This document shows, in pieces, positions 1 to 7,529 of a DNA stretch of 64,000 nucleotides (positions are counted from its first letter, which is position 1; each line of letters opens with the position of its first letter). The translations under genes and the position numbers were made by a program. Source of the stretch: Pseudoflavonifractor intestinihominis (GTDB lineage Bacteria > Bacillota > Clostridia > Oscillospirales > Oscillospiraceae); the NCBI RefSeq assembly GCF_040096055.1, contig NZ_JBBMFK010000004.1:1-64000 (forward strand), given 5' to 3'. Below the pieces are notes generated by a model. That model was not told the origin of the DNA and made no database searches. It saw nothing but the letters and a program-made list of their open reading frames with translations.

Positions 1-51
1 TTGTGTTTGGGCTCCAGGCACCGCCGGGCTGTGGCAGTGGGAGGTGGTATC

Positions 52-1548
52 ATGAGCAAGTACATCCAGCGTGTCCGGCTCGGACACATCAAGCGACTGG
101 CCCTGGTCACCGGCGGGGGCCGGAGCCTGGAGCAGGTCAAGGCGGCGGAGCAGCCCGACCTCATCTGCAACGCCGGATTTTTCGAGTACATCGGCAAGCC
201 CACCCACCACCTGAAGGCAGACGGGGTGGTGCGGGCAAAAGAGAGCTGGGGCTGCTGGGGCTATGCCTGGGACTCCGGCGGCGATATCGCACTGACCGCG
301 CTGCCCGCCGATGAGCGGGCCAACTACATCGGCGGCTATGAGCTGCTCACCCCCATGGTGGGCATCCAGGACGCCCTGAGCTACGGCGCGGAGCTGGGCA
401 GCCGCCGGGGCCGCACGGCCATGGCCCTGGACGGGGAGCACCTGATCCTGTACGTCTCCGGCGACGGCACGGCGGACGCGGCCACCCCCGAGGAGCTGCG
501 GGCGGAGCTGTACGCCCTGGGGGCGGAGACGGCCGTCATGCTGGACGGCGGCGGCAGTGCTCAGTGCGACTTTGGCGGCGGCCAGGTCATCGACTCCACC
601 CGCCCGGTGGACAGCTACCTGTGCGTCTGGCTGGACAGCGACAACGAGGAGGACCATATGGACAAGACCTATTATACCGTGACGCCCAGCGTGGGCGTCA
701 ACATCCGCAGCGGTCCCGGCACCAGCTACGGTAAGGTGGGAGCCTACGCCCAAGGAGCCGTCGTGGCCGTCCTGGAGGAGCGGAACGGCTGGGGGCGTAC
801 CGACATGGGCTGGGTGTCCATGGAGTATCTGGAGCCGGCGGAGATGGCCCAGCGGGTCACCGACAACGGCATCACCATCCAGCAGAACATGATTCCAGCC
901 GGACGGCGCAACAGACCCGGCGGCAGCAACCCGGACACCTACATTACCATCCATGAGACGGGCAACACGTCCGCCGGCGCGGATGCCGAAGACCATGGCA
1001 AGTATCTGGCCAGCAGCGCCGGTGAGGCCTCTCTCACCAGCTGGCACTACACCGTGGACGACCATGCCATTGTCCAGCACATCCCCGATGGGGAGACGGC
1101 CTACCATGCCGGCGACGGCGCCGCCGGCCCCGGAAACGCCCAGAGCATTGGCATTGAAATCTGTGTCAACTCGGACGGCGACTTTGAGAAGGCCAAGGCC
1201 AACGCCGCCGCTCTGGTGCGGCTGCTCATGGCCGAGCACAGCATCCCGCTGGCCAACATCAAGCAGCACCACGACTGGAACGGCAAGAACTGCCCCGCCA
1301 CCATCCGGGCCACCCCAGGGGCGTGGGAGGAGTTCCTGGCTCTGTGCAGCGAGGGGAGCGGCCAGGAAGAACCGGAGGAGCCCCAGCAGCCCGCAGCGGA
1401 CACGCCTGCCGACTGGGCGGCGGAGGCCTGGGCATGGGCACAGGCCATGGGTCTGCTGGACGGCACCCGGCCCACAGCCAACATCACCCGCCAGGAGGTG
1501 GCGGTATTTGCATGGAGGCTCTACCAGGCCGTCAAGGCCGGAAAGTAG
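52..1548 (+). CDS. Multidomain phage-type lysin: NAGPA-like glycosidase, SH3b, amidase_2, SLH-like tail
   Basis: Predicted secreted or phage-released cell-wall hydrolase of 498 aa. The frame is open from base 1, but ATG 52 has GGAGGTGG just upstream and is the likely start. Domains in order: a phosphodiester glycosidase (NAGPA)-like domain to about residue 195, with the family motif VMLDGGGSAQCDF near 160-172; a bacterial SH3 domain (about 203-262, VNIRSGPGTSYGKVG); an N-acetylmuramoyl-L-alanine amidase_2 domain with metal-ligand candidates in ITIHETG (about 300) and QHHDWNGKNCP (about 405); and an S-layer-homology-like tail (about 450-495). The holin gene follows after 12 bases, so this is the lysis end of a prophage or phage remnant extending left of the window. 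The order lysin then holin is unusual but seen in clostridial phages. The amidase assignment is firm; the role of the glycosidase domain in a lysin is inferred. Confidence 0.85.
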   Translation: MSKYIQRVRLGHIKRLALVTGGGRSLEQVKAAEQPDLICNAGFFEYIGKPTHHLKADGVVRAKESWGCWGYAWDSGGDIALTALPADERANYIGGYELLTPMVGIQDALSYGAELGSRRGRTAMALDGEHLILYVSGDGTADAATPEELRAELYALGAETAVMLDGGGSAQCDFGGGQVIDSTRPVDSYLCVWLDSDNEEDHMDKTYYTVTPSVGVNIRSGPGTSYGKVGAYAQGAVVAVLEERNGWGRTDMGWVSMEYLEPAEMAQRVTDNGITIQQNMIPAGRRNRPGGSNPDTYITIHETGNTSAGADAEDHGKYLASSAGEASLTSWHYTVDDHAIVQHIPDGETAYHAGDGAAGPGNAQSIGIEICVNSDGDFEKAKANAAALVRLLMAEHSIPLANIKQHHDWNGKNCPATIRATPGAWEEFLALCSEGSGQEEPEEPQQPAADTPADWAAEAWAWAQAMGLLDGTRPTANITRQEVAVFAWRLYQAVKAGK

Positions 1549-1560
1549 GAGGTACATATT

Positions 1561-2067
1561 ATGGAAAACATCTTTGCCGCATTTGCGGACAAGGCCAATC
1601 TCATCTGGGGCGCCGTCCTGACGGGGATGTCCTATGCCTTCGGCGCACACTGGCCACTGTTTGCTTTCTTCTTTGTGCTCAATGTGGTGGACTACGTCTA
1701 CGGCGTCCTCAAGGCCAGAGCGACCGATACCATGAGCTCTGCCAAGGGCGCAAAGGGGATTATCAAGAAGGTGTCCTACTGGGTGCTCATCGCTCTGGCC
1801 TTCGGTGTCTCCTGTGTGTTCATCGATGTGGGCACCGTGCTGGGCCTGGACCTGTCCTTCCTCCAGCTCATCGGCTGGTTCATTCTGGCCATTTACATCA
1901 TCAACGAGCTGACCAGCATCGTGGAGAACATGGTGGCTCTGGGCGTGGACGTGCCTGACATCCTCCTCAAGGGCCTGGCCGCCGCCAAGACGGCGGTGGA
2001 CGAGGCAGGCAATAAAGTGGTGCCGGCAGATGACAGCGGTGTTCAGTCGAAGACTAAGAACGAATAA
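1561..2067 (+). CDS. Phage holin family protein (TcdE/holin_4 type)
   Basis: A 168-aa membrane protein with three to four hydrophobic segments (about 15-45, 65-90, 95-120) and a charged C-terminal tail, matching the size and look of the phage_holin_4_1/toxin-secretion holin family. The motif region VVDYVYGVLKAR followed by a lysine-rich loop (SAKGAKGIIKK) is typical of that family. It would form the membrane lesion that lets the upstream amidase reach peptidoglycan. The start ATG 1561 follows AGGAGG (1547-1552), which overlaps the lysin stop codon, so the pair is probably one transcript and translationally coupled. A strong intrinsic terminator follows directly. It could be a resident TcdE-like secretion holin rather than a phage gene, but the amidase partner favours a phage origin. 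Confidence 0.85.
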   Translation: MENIFAAFADKANLIWGAVLTGMSYAFGAHWPLFAFFFVLNVVDYVYGVLKARATDTMSSAKGAKGIIKKVSYWVLIALAFGVSCVFIDVGTVLGLDLSFLQLIGWFILAIYIINELTSIVENMVALGVDVPDILLKGLAAAKTAVDEAGNKVVPADDSGVQSKTKNE

Positions 2068-2071
2068 AGCG

Positions 2072-2105
2072 CAAACCCCCGCCAGAACATTCCGGCGGGG
2101 GTTTG
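2072..2105 (+). terminator. Intrinsic terminator after the lysis pair
   Basis: Perfect 12-bp stem (2072-2083 with 2094-2105), 10-base loop, followed by an AT-rich stretch. It ends the lysin-holin transcript. The sequence beyond it up to 2310 is conspicuously AT-rich compared with the rest of the window, which would suit a phage/host junction, but no attachment site could be identified. Confidence 0.85.
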
Positions 2106-2328
2106 ATTTGTTATTAATTCATTATTTATGTGTATTGTAACGAATGAATAAAAGTTTGGTTATCTGTGCAAATTTTTACTTGTGGAATATAAAACTATCT
2201 AAAACGTGCGGAAGGTTTTTCTTTTTCTTAATGATTCTTTAAGCTTTGGGGCAGGGTTTTCTAAAGATTAGCGGGCTATACTCAGACCTGTAAAGAGGAA
2301 AAGACAGGCAACGACAGGAGGGTTGGAC

Positions 2329-3420
2329 ATGAAGGTCCTGATTCTGACGGGAAAATTCGGCATGGGCCACTGGTCGGCCTCCCAGTCTCTGGCGCAGCAG
2401 TTCCAGGACGAGGAGCCCGGTACGGAGGTCAAGGTGCTGGACTTTATCGATTACGCCGTACCCAGCGCCTCTGAGGCGTGGTACAAGGGATTTTCCCTGC
2501 TGGTCACCCACGGCAGCGGGATTTACAATACTTATTACAAGATGACCGAGAACATGGAGAGCGACGCCCATCCGCCCTTCGAGTGGCACTTCCTGGACCG
2601 TCTGTCCACCCTGCTGGGGGAGGAGGAGCCCGACATGGTGGTGGCCACCCATCCCCTCTGCGCCCAGCTGGTGTCCCGCTACAAGCAGGAGACCGGCGCG
2701 GCGCTGCCTCTGGTCACCTGCATCACTGATCTGTCCGTCCACGGCGAGTGGATCAACAGCGGCACCGACTGCTATCTGGTGGGCACCCCCGAGCTGCGGG
2801 AGCGGCTGGCCAGGAAGGGCGTGGACCCGGCCATCATCGTGGCCACCGGCATCCCGGTGAAGGCCCAGTTCAAGACCACCCCCCACCGCCGGGACGGCCA
2901 GCGGCGGCACCTGCTCATCATGGGCGGCGGCCTGGGCCTGCTGCCCCGGAAGGACCGGTTCTATGAGGAGCTCAACGCCCTGCCCGGGGTGGAGACCACC
3001 ATCATCGCCGGCCGGAACGAGAAGCTGCGAGAACGGCTGGACGGGAAGTACGAGCACATCCATGTGGTGGGGTACACCGACCGGGTGTACGACTACATGG
3101 CCCAGGCGGATCTGATGCTCTCCAAGCCCGGCGGCATCACCATGTTTGAGAGCATTTTTTCCGAACTGCCCCTGCTGACCTGGGAGCCCTTCCTCCAGCA
3201 GGAGATCAACAACGCCCGGTTCCTGCTCCGCGCCGGCATCGGCGCCGTGGCGGCCAAGGAGATCGAGGACTGCCTGGAGGCGATCCGCGATCTGATCTAC
3301 GACCGGGAGAAGCTCTCGGCCATGGCGGACAATATGCGCCGCCTGAAGGGCCAGCTGGCGGAGAACAGCCTGGGCGCCATTCTGGAGACCCTGCGTGTGA
3401 TGAAGGGAGCGTGCGCGTGA
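2329..3420 (+). CDS. GT28-family glycolipid glycosyltransferase (UgtP/MGDG synthase-like)
   Basis: Predicted cytosolic-face transferase of 363 aa that moves a sugar from a UDP-sugar to diacylglycerol, making glycolipid membrane anchors. The N-terminal VLILTGKFGMGHWSAS carries the G-x-G-H signature of the MGDG synthase/UgtP N-domain. The C-terminal half holds the nucleotide-sugar region GYTDRVYDYMAQADLMLSKPGG with the SKPGG loop typical of GT28 enzymes. A TTG at 2323 is in frame, but GGAGGG at 2317-2322 is ideally spaced from ATG 2329. The gene ends at TGA 3420, overlapping the ATG of the next small gene, which in turn overlaps the flippase gene at 3526. The operon therefore looks like one glycolipid synthesis and translocation unit. 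Sugar and lipid specificity cannot be told from the sequence. Confidence 0.82.
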   Translation: MKVLILTGKFGMGHWSASQSLAQQFQDEEPGTEVKVLDFIDYAVPSASEAWYKGFSLLVTHGSGIYNTYYKMTENMESDAHPPFEWHFLDRLSTLLGEEEPDMVVATHPLCAQLVSRYKQETGAALPLVTCITDLSVHGEWINSGTDCYLVGTPELRERLARKGVDPAIIVATGIPVKAQFKTTPHRRDGQRRHLLIMGGGLGLLPRKDRFYEELNALPGVETTIIAGRNEKLRERLDGKYEHIHVVGYTDRVYDYMAQADLMLSKPGGITMFESIFSELPLLTWEPFLQQEINNARFLLRAGIGAVAAKEIEDCLEAIRDLIYDREKLSAMADNMRRLKGQLAENSLGAILETLRVMKGACA

Positions 3421-3533
3421 TGAAGAAAAGGAAATCTGCGGGGCGCTTTGCGGCCCTGACCGTCCTGGCCGCGCTGCTGGTCCTGGCGGGGCGGCTGGCG
3501 TGGGGCTGGAGGCAGGTGCACACCCATGAGTAA
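3420..3533 (+). CDS. 37-aa single-pass membrane microprotein
   Basis: Short reading frame starting at ATG 3420, whose A is the last base of the preceding TGA stop, and ending at TAA 3531-3533 inside the next gene, whose ATG is at 3526. The product begins MKKRKSAGRF, has one hydrophobic helix (about residues 10-29, ALTVLAALLVLAGRLAWGW), and ends in a short polar tail. A positive N-terminus followed by one helix suggests either a small N-in membrane protein or a short signal-anchor. The overlaps at both ends are the layout expected for translational coupling in an operon and fill exactly the gap between the glycosyltransferase and the flippase. No family is recognised. A coupling leader with no functional product is the alternative. 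Confidence 0.55.
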   Translation: MKKRKSAGRFAALTVLAALLVLAGRLAWGWRQVHTHE

Positions 3534-4602
3534 GGGAAAACGTCTGGCGGGAGGCATCCTGCTGCTGGGGCTCATTGCCCTGACCTTTTACCTGCTGCTG
3601 CGCAATCAGCCGGTCTCCCAGCTGCTGGAAGTGCTGGGCCGGGTGAAGCCGGGCTATGTGGTCCTGGGCCTGGGGCTGATGTTCGTCTTTGTGGGCAGCG
3701 AGGCCATGTGCTCCAAGCTGATCCTGGGCCGCCTGGGCCATCCGCTGCCCTACCGCCGCTGCCTGGGCTTCTCCTTTGTGGGGTTCTACGTCAGCTCCAT
3801 CACCCCCTCCGCCACCGGCGGCCAGCCCGCCCAGATCTACTACATGAGCAAAAACGGCGTGCCCCCCGCCCACGGGGCCCTGAACATGATGATGATCGCC
3901 GTGTGCTACCAGGTGACCGTGCTCCTGTACGCAGCCGTTACGGCCATTGCCATGCCGGGCCTCATAACCGCCATGGGCCCCGGCATGGGCCTGCTGCTGC
4001 TCTACGGCGGGGTGGTCATGCTGGCCCTCACCGCCGGGATGCTCTGCTTCATGTTCCTGCCCAACGCCGCCCGGCGGCTGATGAACGGCCTGCTGAACCT
4101 GGGCGCCCGGCTGCGGCTGGTCCGGGACCGGGCCGCCGCGGCGGAGAAGCTGGAGCGGCAGATGGCTGAGTACCGCTCCGGCGCGGAGTGCTTTAAGAAA
4201 AACGCCGCTCTGGTGCCCGTGCTGCTGGGTCTGAACCTGGTGCAGCTCACCGCCCTGTTCCTGGTGCCCTTTGTGGTGTATAAGGCCTTCGGCCTGAGCG
4301 GCCACGGGGCCATGGAGCTGGTGGGCGCCCAGGCCCTGCTCACCCTGGCCACCTCCTCGCTGCCCCTGCCCGGCGCGGTGGGCGCCACCGAGGGCGGCTT
4401 TGTCACCCTGTTCGCCCTGTTTTTCGGCACCTCCCTGGTGACGCCGGCGGTACTGGTGTCCCGGGGCATCAGCTTTTACGCCTTCCTGCTCCTCAGCGGC
4501 TGCGTCACCCTGGCGGTCCACCTGTCCACCAAGCGCCGCAACAGCGAAAAAAACACATGCGCAGCGGCTGCGGGGCTGAATAGAGTGGTCCCCGCCGCGT
4601 AA
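3526..4602 (+). CDS. Flippase-like integral membrane protein (LPG synthase TM region, UPF0104/MprF-like)
   Basis: A 358-aa polytopic protein with about eight hydrophobic segments and family signatures of the lysylphosphatidylglycerol-synthase transmembrane domain: GFYVSSITPSATGGQPAQIYYM (about 86-107) and the C-terminal SLPLPGAVGATEGGF (about 286-300). This family moves lipids or lipid-linked substrates across the membrane. There is no C-terminal aminoacyl-transferase domain, so it is not a full MprF. Its ATG 3526 lies inside the preceding microprotein gene, and the glycolipid glycosyltransferase is two genes upstream, so a role in moving the glycolipid product is the natural inference, although no substrate is shown. 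Confidence 0.8.
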   Translation: MSKGKRLAGGILLLGLIALTFYLLLRNQPVSQLLEVLGRVKPGYVVLGLGLMFVFVGSEAMCSKLILGRLGHPLPYRRCLGFSFVGFYVSSITPSATGGQPAQIYYMSKNGVPPAHGALNMMMIAVCYQVTVLLYAAVTAIAMPGLITAMGPGMGLLLLYGGVVMLALTAGMLCFMFLPNAARRLMNGLLNLGARLRLVRDRAAAAEKLERQMAEYRSGAECFKKNAALVPVLLGLNLVQLTALFLVPFVVYKAFGLSGHGAMELVGAQALLTLATSSLPLPGAVGATEGGFVTLFALFFGTSLVTPAVLVSRGISFYAFLLLSGCVTLAVHLSTKRRNSEKNTCAAAAGLNRVVPAA

Positions 4603-4744
4603 GACGGTGCAGAGAGAAGCATTTCCACCGCAGCAGGTGGAAAAAGAGCGGACAAAATGGGAAAATACAGGTAAAACAGAACCTGTTTTCACAGATTGCC
4701 TCTGAAATGCCCTCGGAGAAAGGATTATTTTTACAGCGGAAACG

Positions 4745-4775
4745 GCCGTGCCCTCTTGTGGGGCACGGCTTTTTT
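4745..4775 (+). terminator. Intrinsic terminator overlapping the next promoter
   Basis: Perfect 9-bp stem GCCGTGCCC (4745-4753) with GGGCACGGC (4761-4769), 7-base loop and six T residues. It would end the glycolipid operon. The -35 box of the following promoter lies in its loop and 3' arm. Confidence 0.8.
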
Positions 4776-4784
4776 CGCTATAAT
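4756..4784 (+). promoter_or_regulatory. Sigma-A promoter for the ROK kinase
   Basis: TTGTGG (4756-4761), 17-bp spacer, consensus TATAAT (4779-4784). The T-run of the terminator is part of the spacer. Confidence 0.7.
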
Positions 4785-4917
4785 AGAGAAGAAAATGCCG
4801 CGCTGGTCCGGTGCGGCAGCGCGGCCGCTTTTATGGGCCCGGTCCTCAGGGACAGGGTCAAGAGGGAGTGGGGAGCGGCTGCGGAGAACAAAGCAGAAAA
4901 AGGGAGGACTTTTTCTT

Positions 4918-5868
4918 ATGAAGTATCTGGGCATTGACCTGGGCGGCATCAATGTGGCGGCCGCCGTAGTGGATGAAGCGGGCACCATTCTCAGCCGGGG
5001 CAAGATCTCCACGCCCCGTACCGGCGCGGAGGCCGTTGCCGCCGCCATGGCCGAGGCGGCCCGGCAGGCGCTGACCGCCGGCGGTTTCACCATGGATGAT
5101 ATTGCGTCGGTGGGCATCGGATCCCCCGGCGTCATTGACCCCAAGAACGGCATCGTGGAGTACTGGTCCAACCTGGACTTCCACAACGTGCCCCTGGCCG
5201 ACATGCTCAAGGCCCGCCTGGGCAAGGAGGTCTACATCGAGAACGACGCCAACGCCGCGGCTCTGGGCGAGTATGCCGCCGGCGCGGGCAAGGGCAGCCA
5301 GTCCATGGTGGCCATCACCCTGGGCACCGGCGTGGGCGGCGGCGCCGTGCTGGACGGCAAGCTGTACACCGGCTTCAACTACGCCGGTCTGGAAGTGGGC
5401 CACTTCGTCATCGAGTACAACGGCCGGCTGTGCACCTGCGGCCGCCGGGGCTGTTTTGAGACCTACGCCTCCGCCACCGCCATCATCAAGCGGGCCCGGG
5501 AGCGGATGCAGGACAACCGGGAGACCCTGCTGTGGAAGCTGGCCGACGGCGACCTGGACAAGGTGGAGGCCCGCACCGTGTTTGACGCGGCCTCCCAGGG
5601 GGACCTGCTGGCCAAGGAGCTGGTGGAGGAGTACCAGTCCTATCTGGCCTGCGGCATCACCAGCCTGATCAACATCTTCCAGCCCGAGATCTTCTGCGTG
5701 GGCGGCGGTGTGGCCGGCGCCGGCGAGACCCTGATGGGGCCTGTGCGGGCCATCGTGGACCGGGAGGACTACGCCCGGGACAGCAAGCGCCGCACCATCC
5801 TCACTCTGGCCCAGCTGGGCAACGACGCGGGCATCATCGGCGCGGCCCTGCTGCCCCTGTTCCGCTGA
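4918..5868 (+). CDS. ROK-family sugar kinase (glucokinase)
   Basis: Cytosolic ATP-dependent hexose kinase of 316 aa, the usual length for ROK glucokinases. The N-terminal phosphate loop reads DLGGINVAAAVVD (residues 6-18) and the ROK zinc motif CTCGRRGCFETYASA is near 178-192. The catalytic aspartate is in IENDANAAALGEY. Start ATG 4918 follows AGGGAGG (4901-4908); the frame is open further upstream but that region contains the promoter and a terminator. The gene is monocistronic between its own promoter and a downstream hairpin. Glucose is the default substrate of this subfamily, but N-acetylmannosamine or another sugar cannot be excluded without substrate-loop comparison. Confidence 0.88.
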   Translation: MKYLGIDLGGINVAAAVVDEAGTILSRGKISTPRTGAEAVAAAMAEAARQALTAGGFTMDDIASVGIGSPGVIDPKNGIVEYWSNLDFHNVPLADMLKARLGKEVYIENDANAAALGEYAAGAGKGSQSMVAITLGTGVGGGAVLDGKLYTGFNYAGLEVGHFVIEYNGRLCTCGRRGCFETYASATAIIKRARERMQDNRETLLWKLADGDLDKVEARTVFDAASQGDLLAKELVEEYQSYLACGITSLINIFQPEIFCVGGGVAGAGETLMGPVRAIVDREDYARDSKRRTILTLAQLGNDAGIIGAALLPLFR

Positions 5869-5900
5869 GACGGGCACCAAACTCCAGACTGAACCACCCG

Positions 5901-5931
5901 GGGCGGACGCCGCAGAGCGCGGCGTCCGCCC
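5901..5931 (+). terminator. Hairpin terminator after the ROK kinase
   Basis: Perfect 13-bp GC-rich stem (5901-5913 with 5919-5931) and 5-base loop. The T-tract is poor (TTCTGCCG), so termination efficiency is uncertain. Confidence 0.6.
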
Positions 5932-5967
5932 TTCTGCCGTATTTTGCCCGGCAGCGGGAAGATTGCC

Positions 5968-5996
5968 TTGCAATTTCAGGCAGAACCCGGTATACT
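5968..5996 (+). promoter_or_regulatory. Sigma-A promoter of the 6036 gene
   Basis: TTGCAA (5968-5973), exact 17-bp spacer, TATACT (5991-5996). TATACT recurs as the -10 box of several promoters in this window. Confidence 0.75.
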
Positions 5997-6035
5997 GAAT
6001 TCCAAATATATGAAGCCCAAGGAGGAAACGATTCC

Positions 6036-7199
6036 ATGGACATACCTGTGCCTCTTCTCATCGGCGGCGCCGAGGACGGCGGGACGGACGGCGGCCGGGA
6101 GAGCACCTGGCTCCCCGGGCACCGGGAGAAGCTGAACCTGCTCCAGCGGTCCTGGGCCGCGGCCGGCTGCGGCGCGGTGGCGGCGCCCACCTTTCGGGGC
6201 AACCGGTTCCGCCTGCCCCGCCGGGACGGGGAGGAGGACGTGCGTGGGTACAACCGCACCCTGGTGGAGCTGACCCGCCGGGCGGTGGGGCCGGAGGTCC
6301 TGGTGGCCGGGGGCATGGGGCCCGCCGGGCAGGAGCTGGAGCCCTTCGGCGACGTGACCTTTGAGGAATTGGTGACGGCCTATGCCGAACAGGCCGCCGC
6401 CCTGGAGGAGGCGGGCGTGGACCTGTTCCTGCTGGCGGAGGGCATGACCATGGCCGAGGAGCGGGCCGCCATGCTGGCGGTGGGACAGGCCTCGGGGAAG
6501 CCGGTGGTGGTGCTGGCCCGCTGCGACGAGGAGGGGCGCACGGAGTCGGGCACCGACGTGCTGGCCGCCCTGATCGTGATGCAGGGCATGGGCGCGGCCG
6601 CCTTCGGGCTGTCCTGCGGCGAGGGGGCGGAGGTGCTGCTGGAGCAGCTCCAGCGGCTGACGCCCTACGCAACCATCCCTCTGGCGGTGGTGGCGGACAG
6701 CGCCATGCCCGCGCCCCAGACGCTGGCAGAGGCGGGGGTTCGGGTCTTTGCCTGCGGCGGAGGCATCAGCGGCGAGGGCGTGGCCGCCCTGAGCCGGGAC
6801 CTGGAGCAGGTGGACCTCTCCCGCTTTGTGCCGCCGGAGCGCGACCCGGACGTGATCCCCTGCGCCAGCGAGAAGGAGGCCCGGTTCATCACCCCCGACG
6901 TGGACGTAGGGGAGACCATCGAGTGTACCCCCGACCTGATGGAGGAGATCTTGGAGGCGGAGGAGATCTGTCCCCAGGGGGCGCTGAAGATCGCCATTCT
7001 GGAGGAGGACGACGTGGCCGTCTTTGCGGAGAACCAGTACGCCATCCGGGATGCCCTGTGCCTGTGGTCCGACGTGCCCGAGCTGCTGGAGCAGGCCCTG
7101 CGGGTGTACCAGGGCCGGGCCTTCTGGGACGGCACCGGCGACCTGGAGCCGGAATTCCTGGCCGAGATGGCGAAAAAATACGGCCTGGTCCTGCTTTAA
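6036..7199 (+). CDS. Homocysteine S-methyltransferase-like protein with degenerate zinc site
   Basis: A 387-aa protein whose first 280 residues look like the TIM-barrel homocysteine/betaine methyltransferase domain (AAPTFRGNRFRL, EEAGVDLFLLAEGMTMAEERAA, AFGLSCGEGAEVLLEQL). Such enzymes move a methyl group to a thiol held by a zinc ion on three cysteines. Here the first cysteine is kept (GLSCGEG, about 189-195), but the usual GGCCGT motif is reduced to FACGGG (about 238-243), so one of the adjacent pair is glycine. The N-terminal DGAMGT motif is also replaced. A further 100 or so residues with no recognised domain follow. It has its own promoter, a good Shine-Dalgarno (AAGGAGG near 6020) and tandem terminators, so it is a stand-alone gene. 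Function may be methyl transfer with altered zinc binding, or something new. Confidence 0.6.
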   Translation: MDIPVPLLIGGAEDGGTDGGRESTWLPGHREKLNLLQRSWAAAGCGAVAAPTFRGNRFRLPRRDGEEDVRGYNRTLVELTRRAVGPEVLVAGGMGPAGQELEPFGDVTFEELVTAYAEQAAALEEAGVDLFLLAEGMTMAEERAAMLAVGQASGKPVVVLARCDEEGRTESGTDVLAALIVMQGMGAAAFGLSCGEGAEVLLEQLQRLTPYATIPLAVVADSAMPAPQTLAEAGVRVFACGGGISGEGVAALSRDLEQVDLSRFVPPERDPDVIPCASEKEARFITPDVDVGETIECTPDLMEEILEAEEICPQGALKIAILEEDDVAVFAENQYAIRDALCLWSDVPELLEQALRVYQGRAFWDGTGDLEPEFLAEMAKKYGLVLL

Positions 7200-7216
7200 T
7201 AGAAAAAGAACTCTTT

Positions 7217-7264
7217 TGCCCCGCCGGATGTGCCTGTAATGGGACACGCCCGGCGGGGCATTTT
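7217..7264 (+). terminator. First of two tandem terminators
   Basis: 11-bp perfect stem TGCCCCGCCGG (7217-7227) with CCGGCGGGGCA (7250-7260), a 22-base loop that can form a second small helix, then TTTT. Confidence 0.7.
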
Positions 7265-7273
7265 GCTGTTTTC

Positions 7274-7319
7274 AGCGCAGCTGTTTTGGCGAAAATGACC
7301 AAAACAGCTGCGCTTTTTC
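7274..7319 (+). terminator. Second tandem terminator
   Basis: Perfect 16-bp stem (7274-7289 with 7299-7314), 9-base loop GCGAAAATGA-like and a T-rich tail TTTTCTT. One of the strongest hairpins in the window, lying only 10 bases after the first terminator. Confidence 0.85.
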
Positions 7320-7529
7320 TTGACCGCTTTGACCGTTTCGGGCGGCAAATAAACCGCTTGAGACAAAACCGCGCCGAACCGGCGGTAAATATCTATACTG
7401 ACAGACAGAACGTGTCGCGGGAGACATGCTCCGCGGCACGGAGGGCGGACGGCCCTCTGAACTTTTGACGGAGGAGGAAGAGAAAGAGGAACATCCTGGC
7501 ACAACAAGAACAAGCAGAGGAGGACGTAT

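Larger units (their letters stand above)
4603..4917. other. Intergenic region with a small hairpin, then an overlapping terminator and promoter
   Basis: This 315-bp stretch holds no convincing gene. It contains a weak hairpin (ACAGGT 4667-4672 with ACCTGT 4681-4686 then TTTT), the strong hairpin at 4745-4769, and the sigma-A promoter at 4756-4784 that leads into a leader of about 120 bases before the ROK kinase start. Confidence 0.6.
7200..7529. other. Intergenic region with tandem terminators and GH3 leader
   Basis: This 330-bp stretch contains no gene. It holds the two terminators at 7217-7264 and 7274-7319, then about 200 bases leading to the GH3 gene. A TATACT at 7394-7399 may be a -10 box, but no acceptable -35 lies 16-18 bases upstream, so the promoter is unassigned. 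A purine-rich tract with several GGAGG-like sequences (7468-7525) precedes the start. Confidence 0.55.

Noticed and set aside
1..2105. A complete prophage at the left edge
   Set aside because: Only the lysin and holin are visible; there is no integrase, structural gene or att site within the window, so no prophage boundary is claimed.
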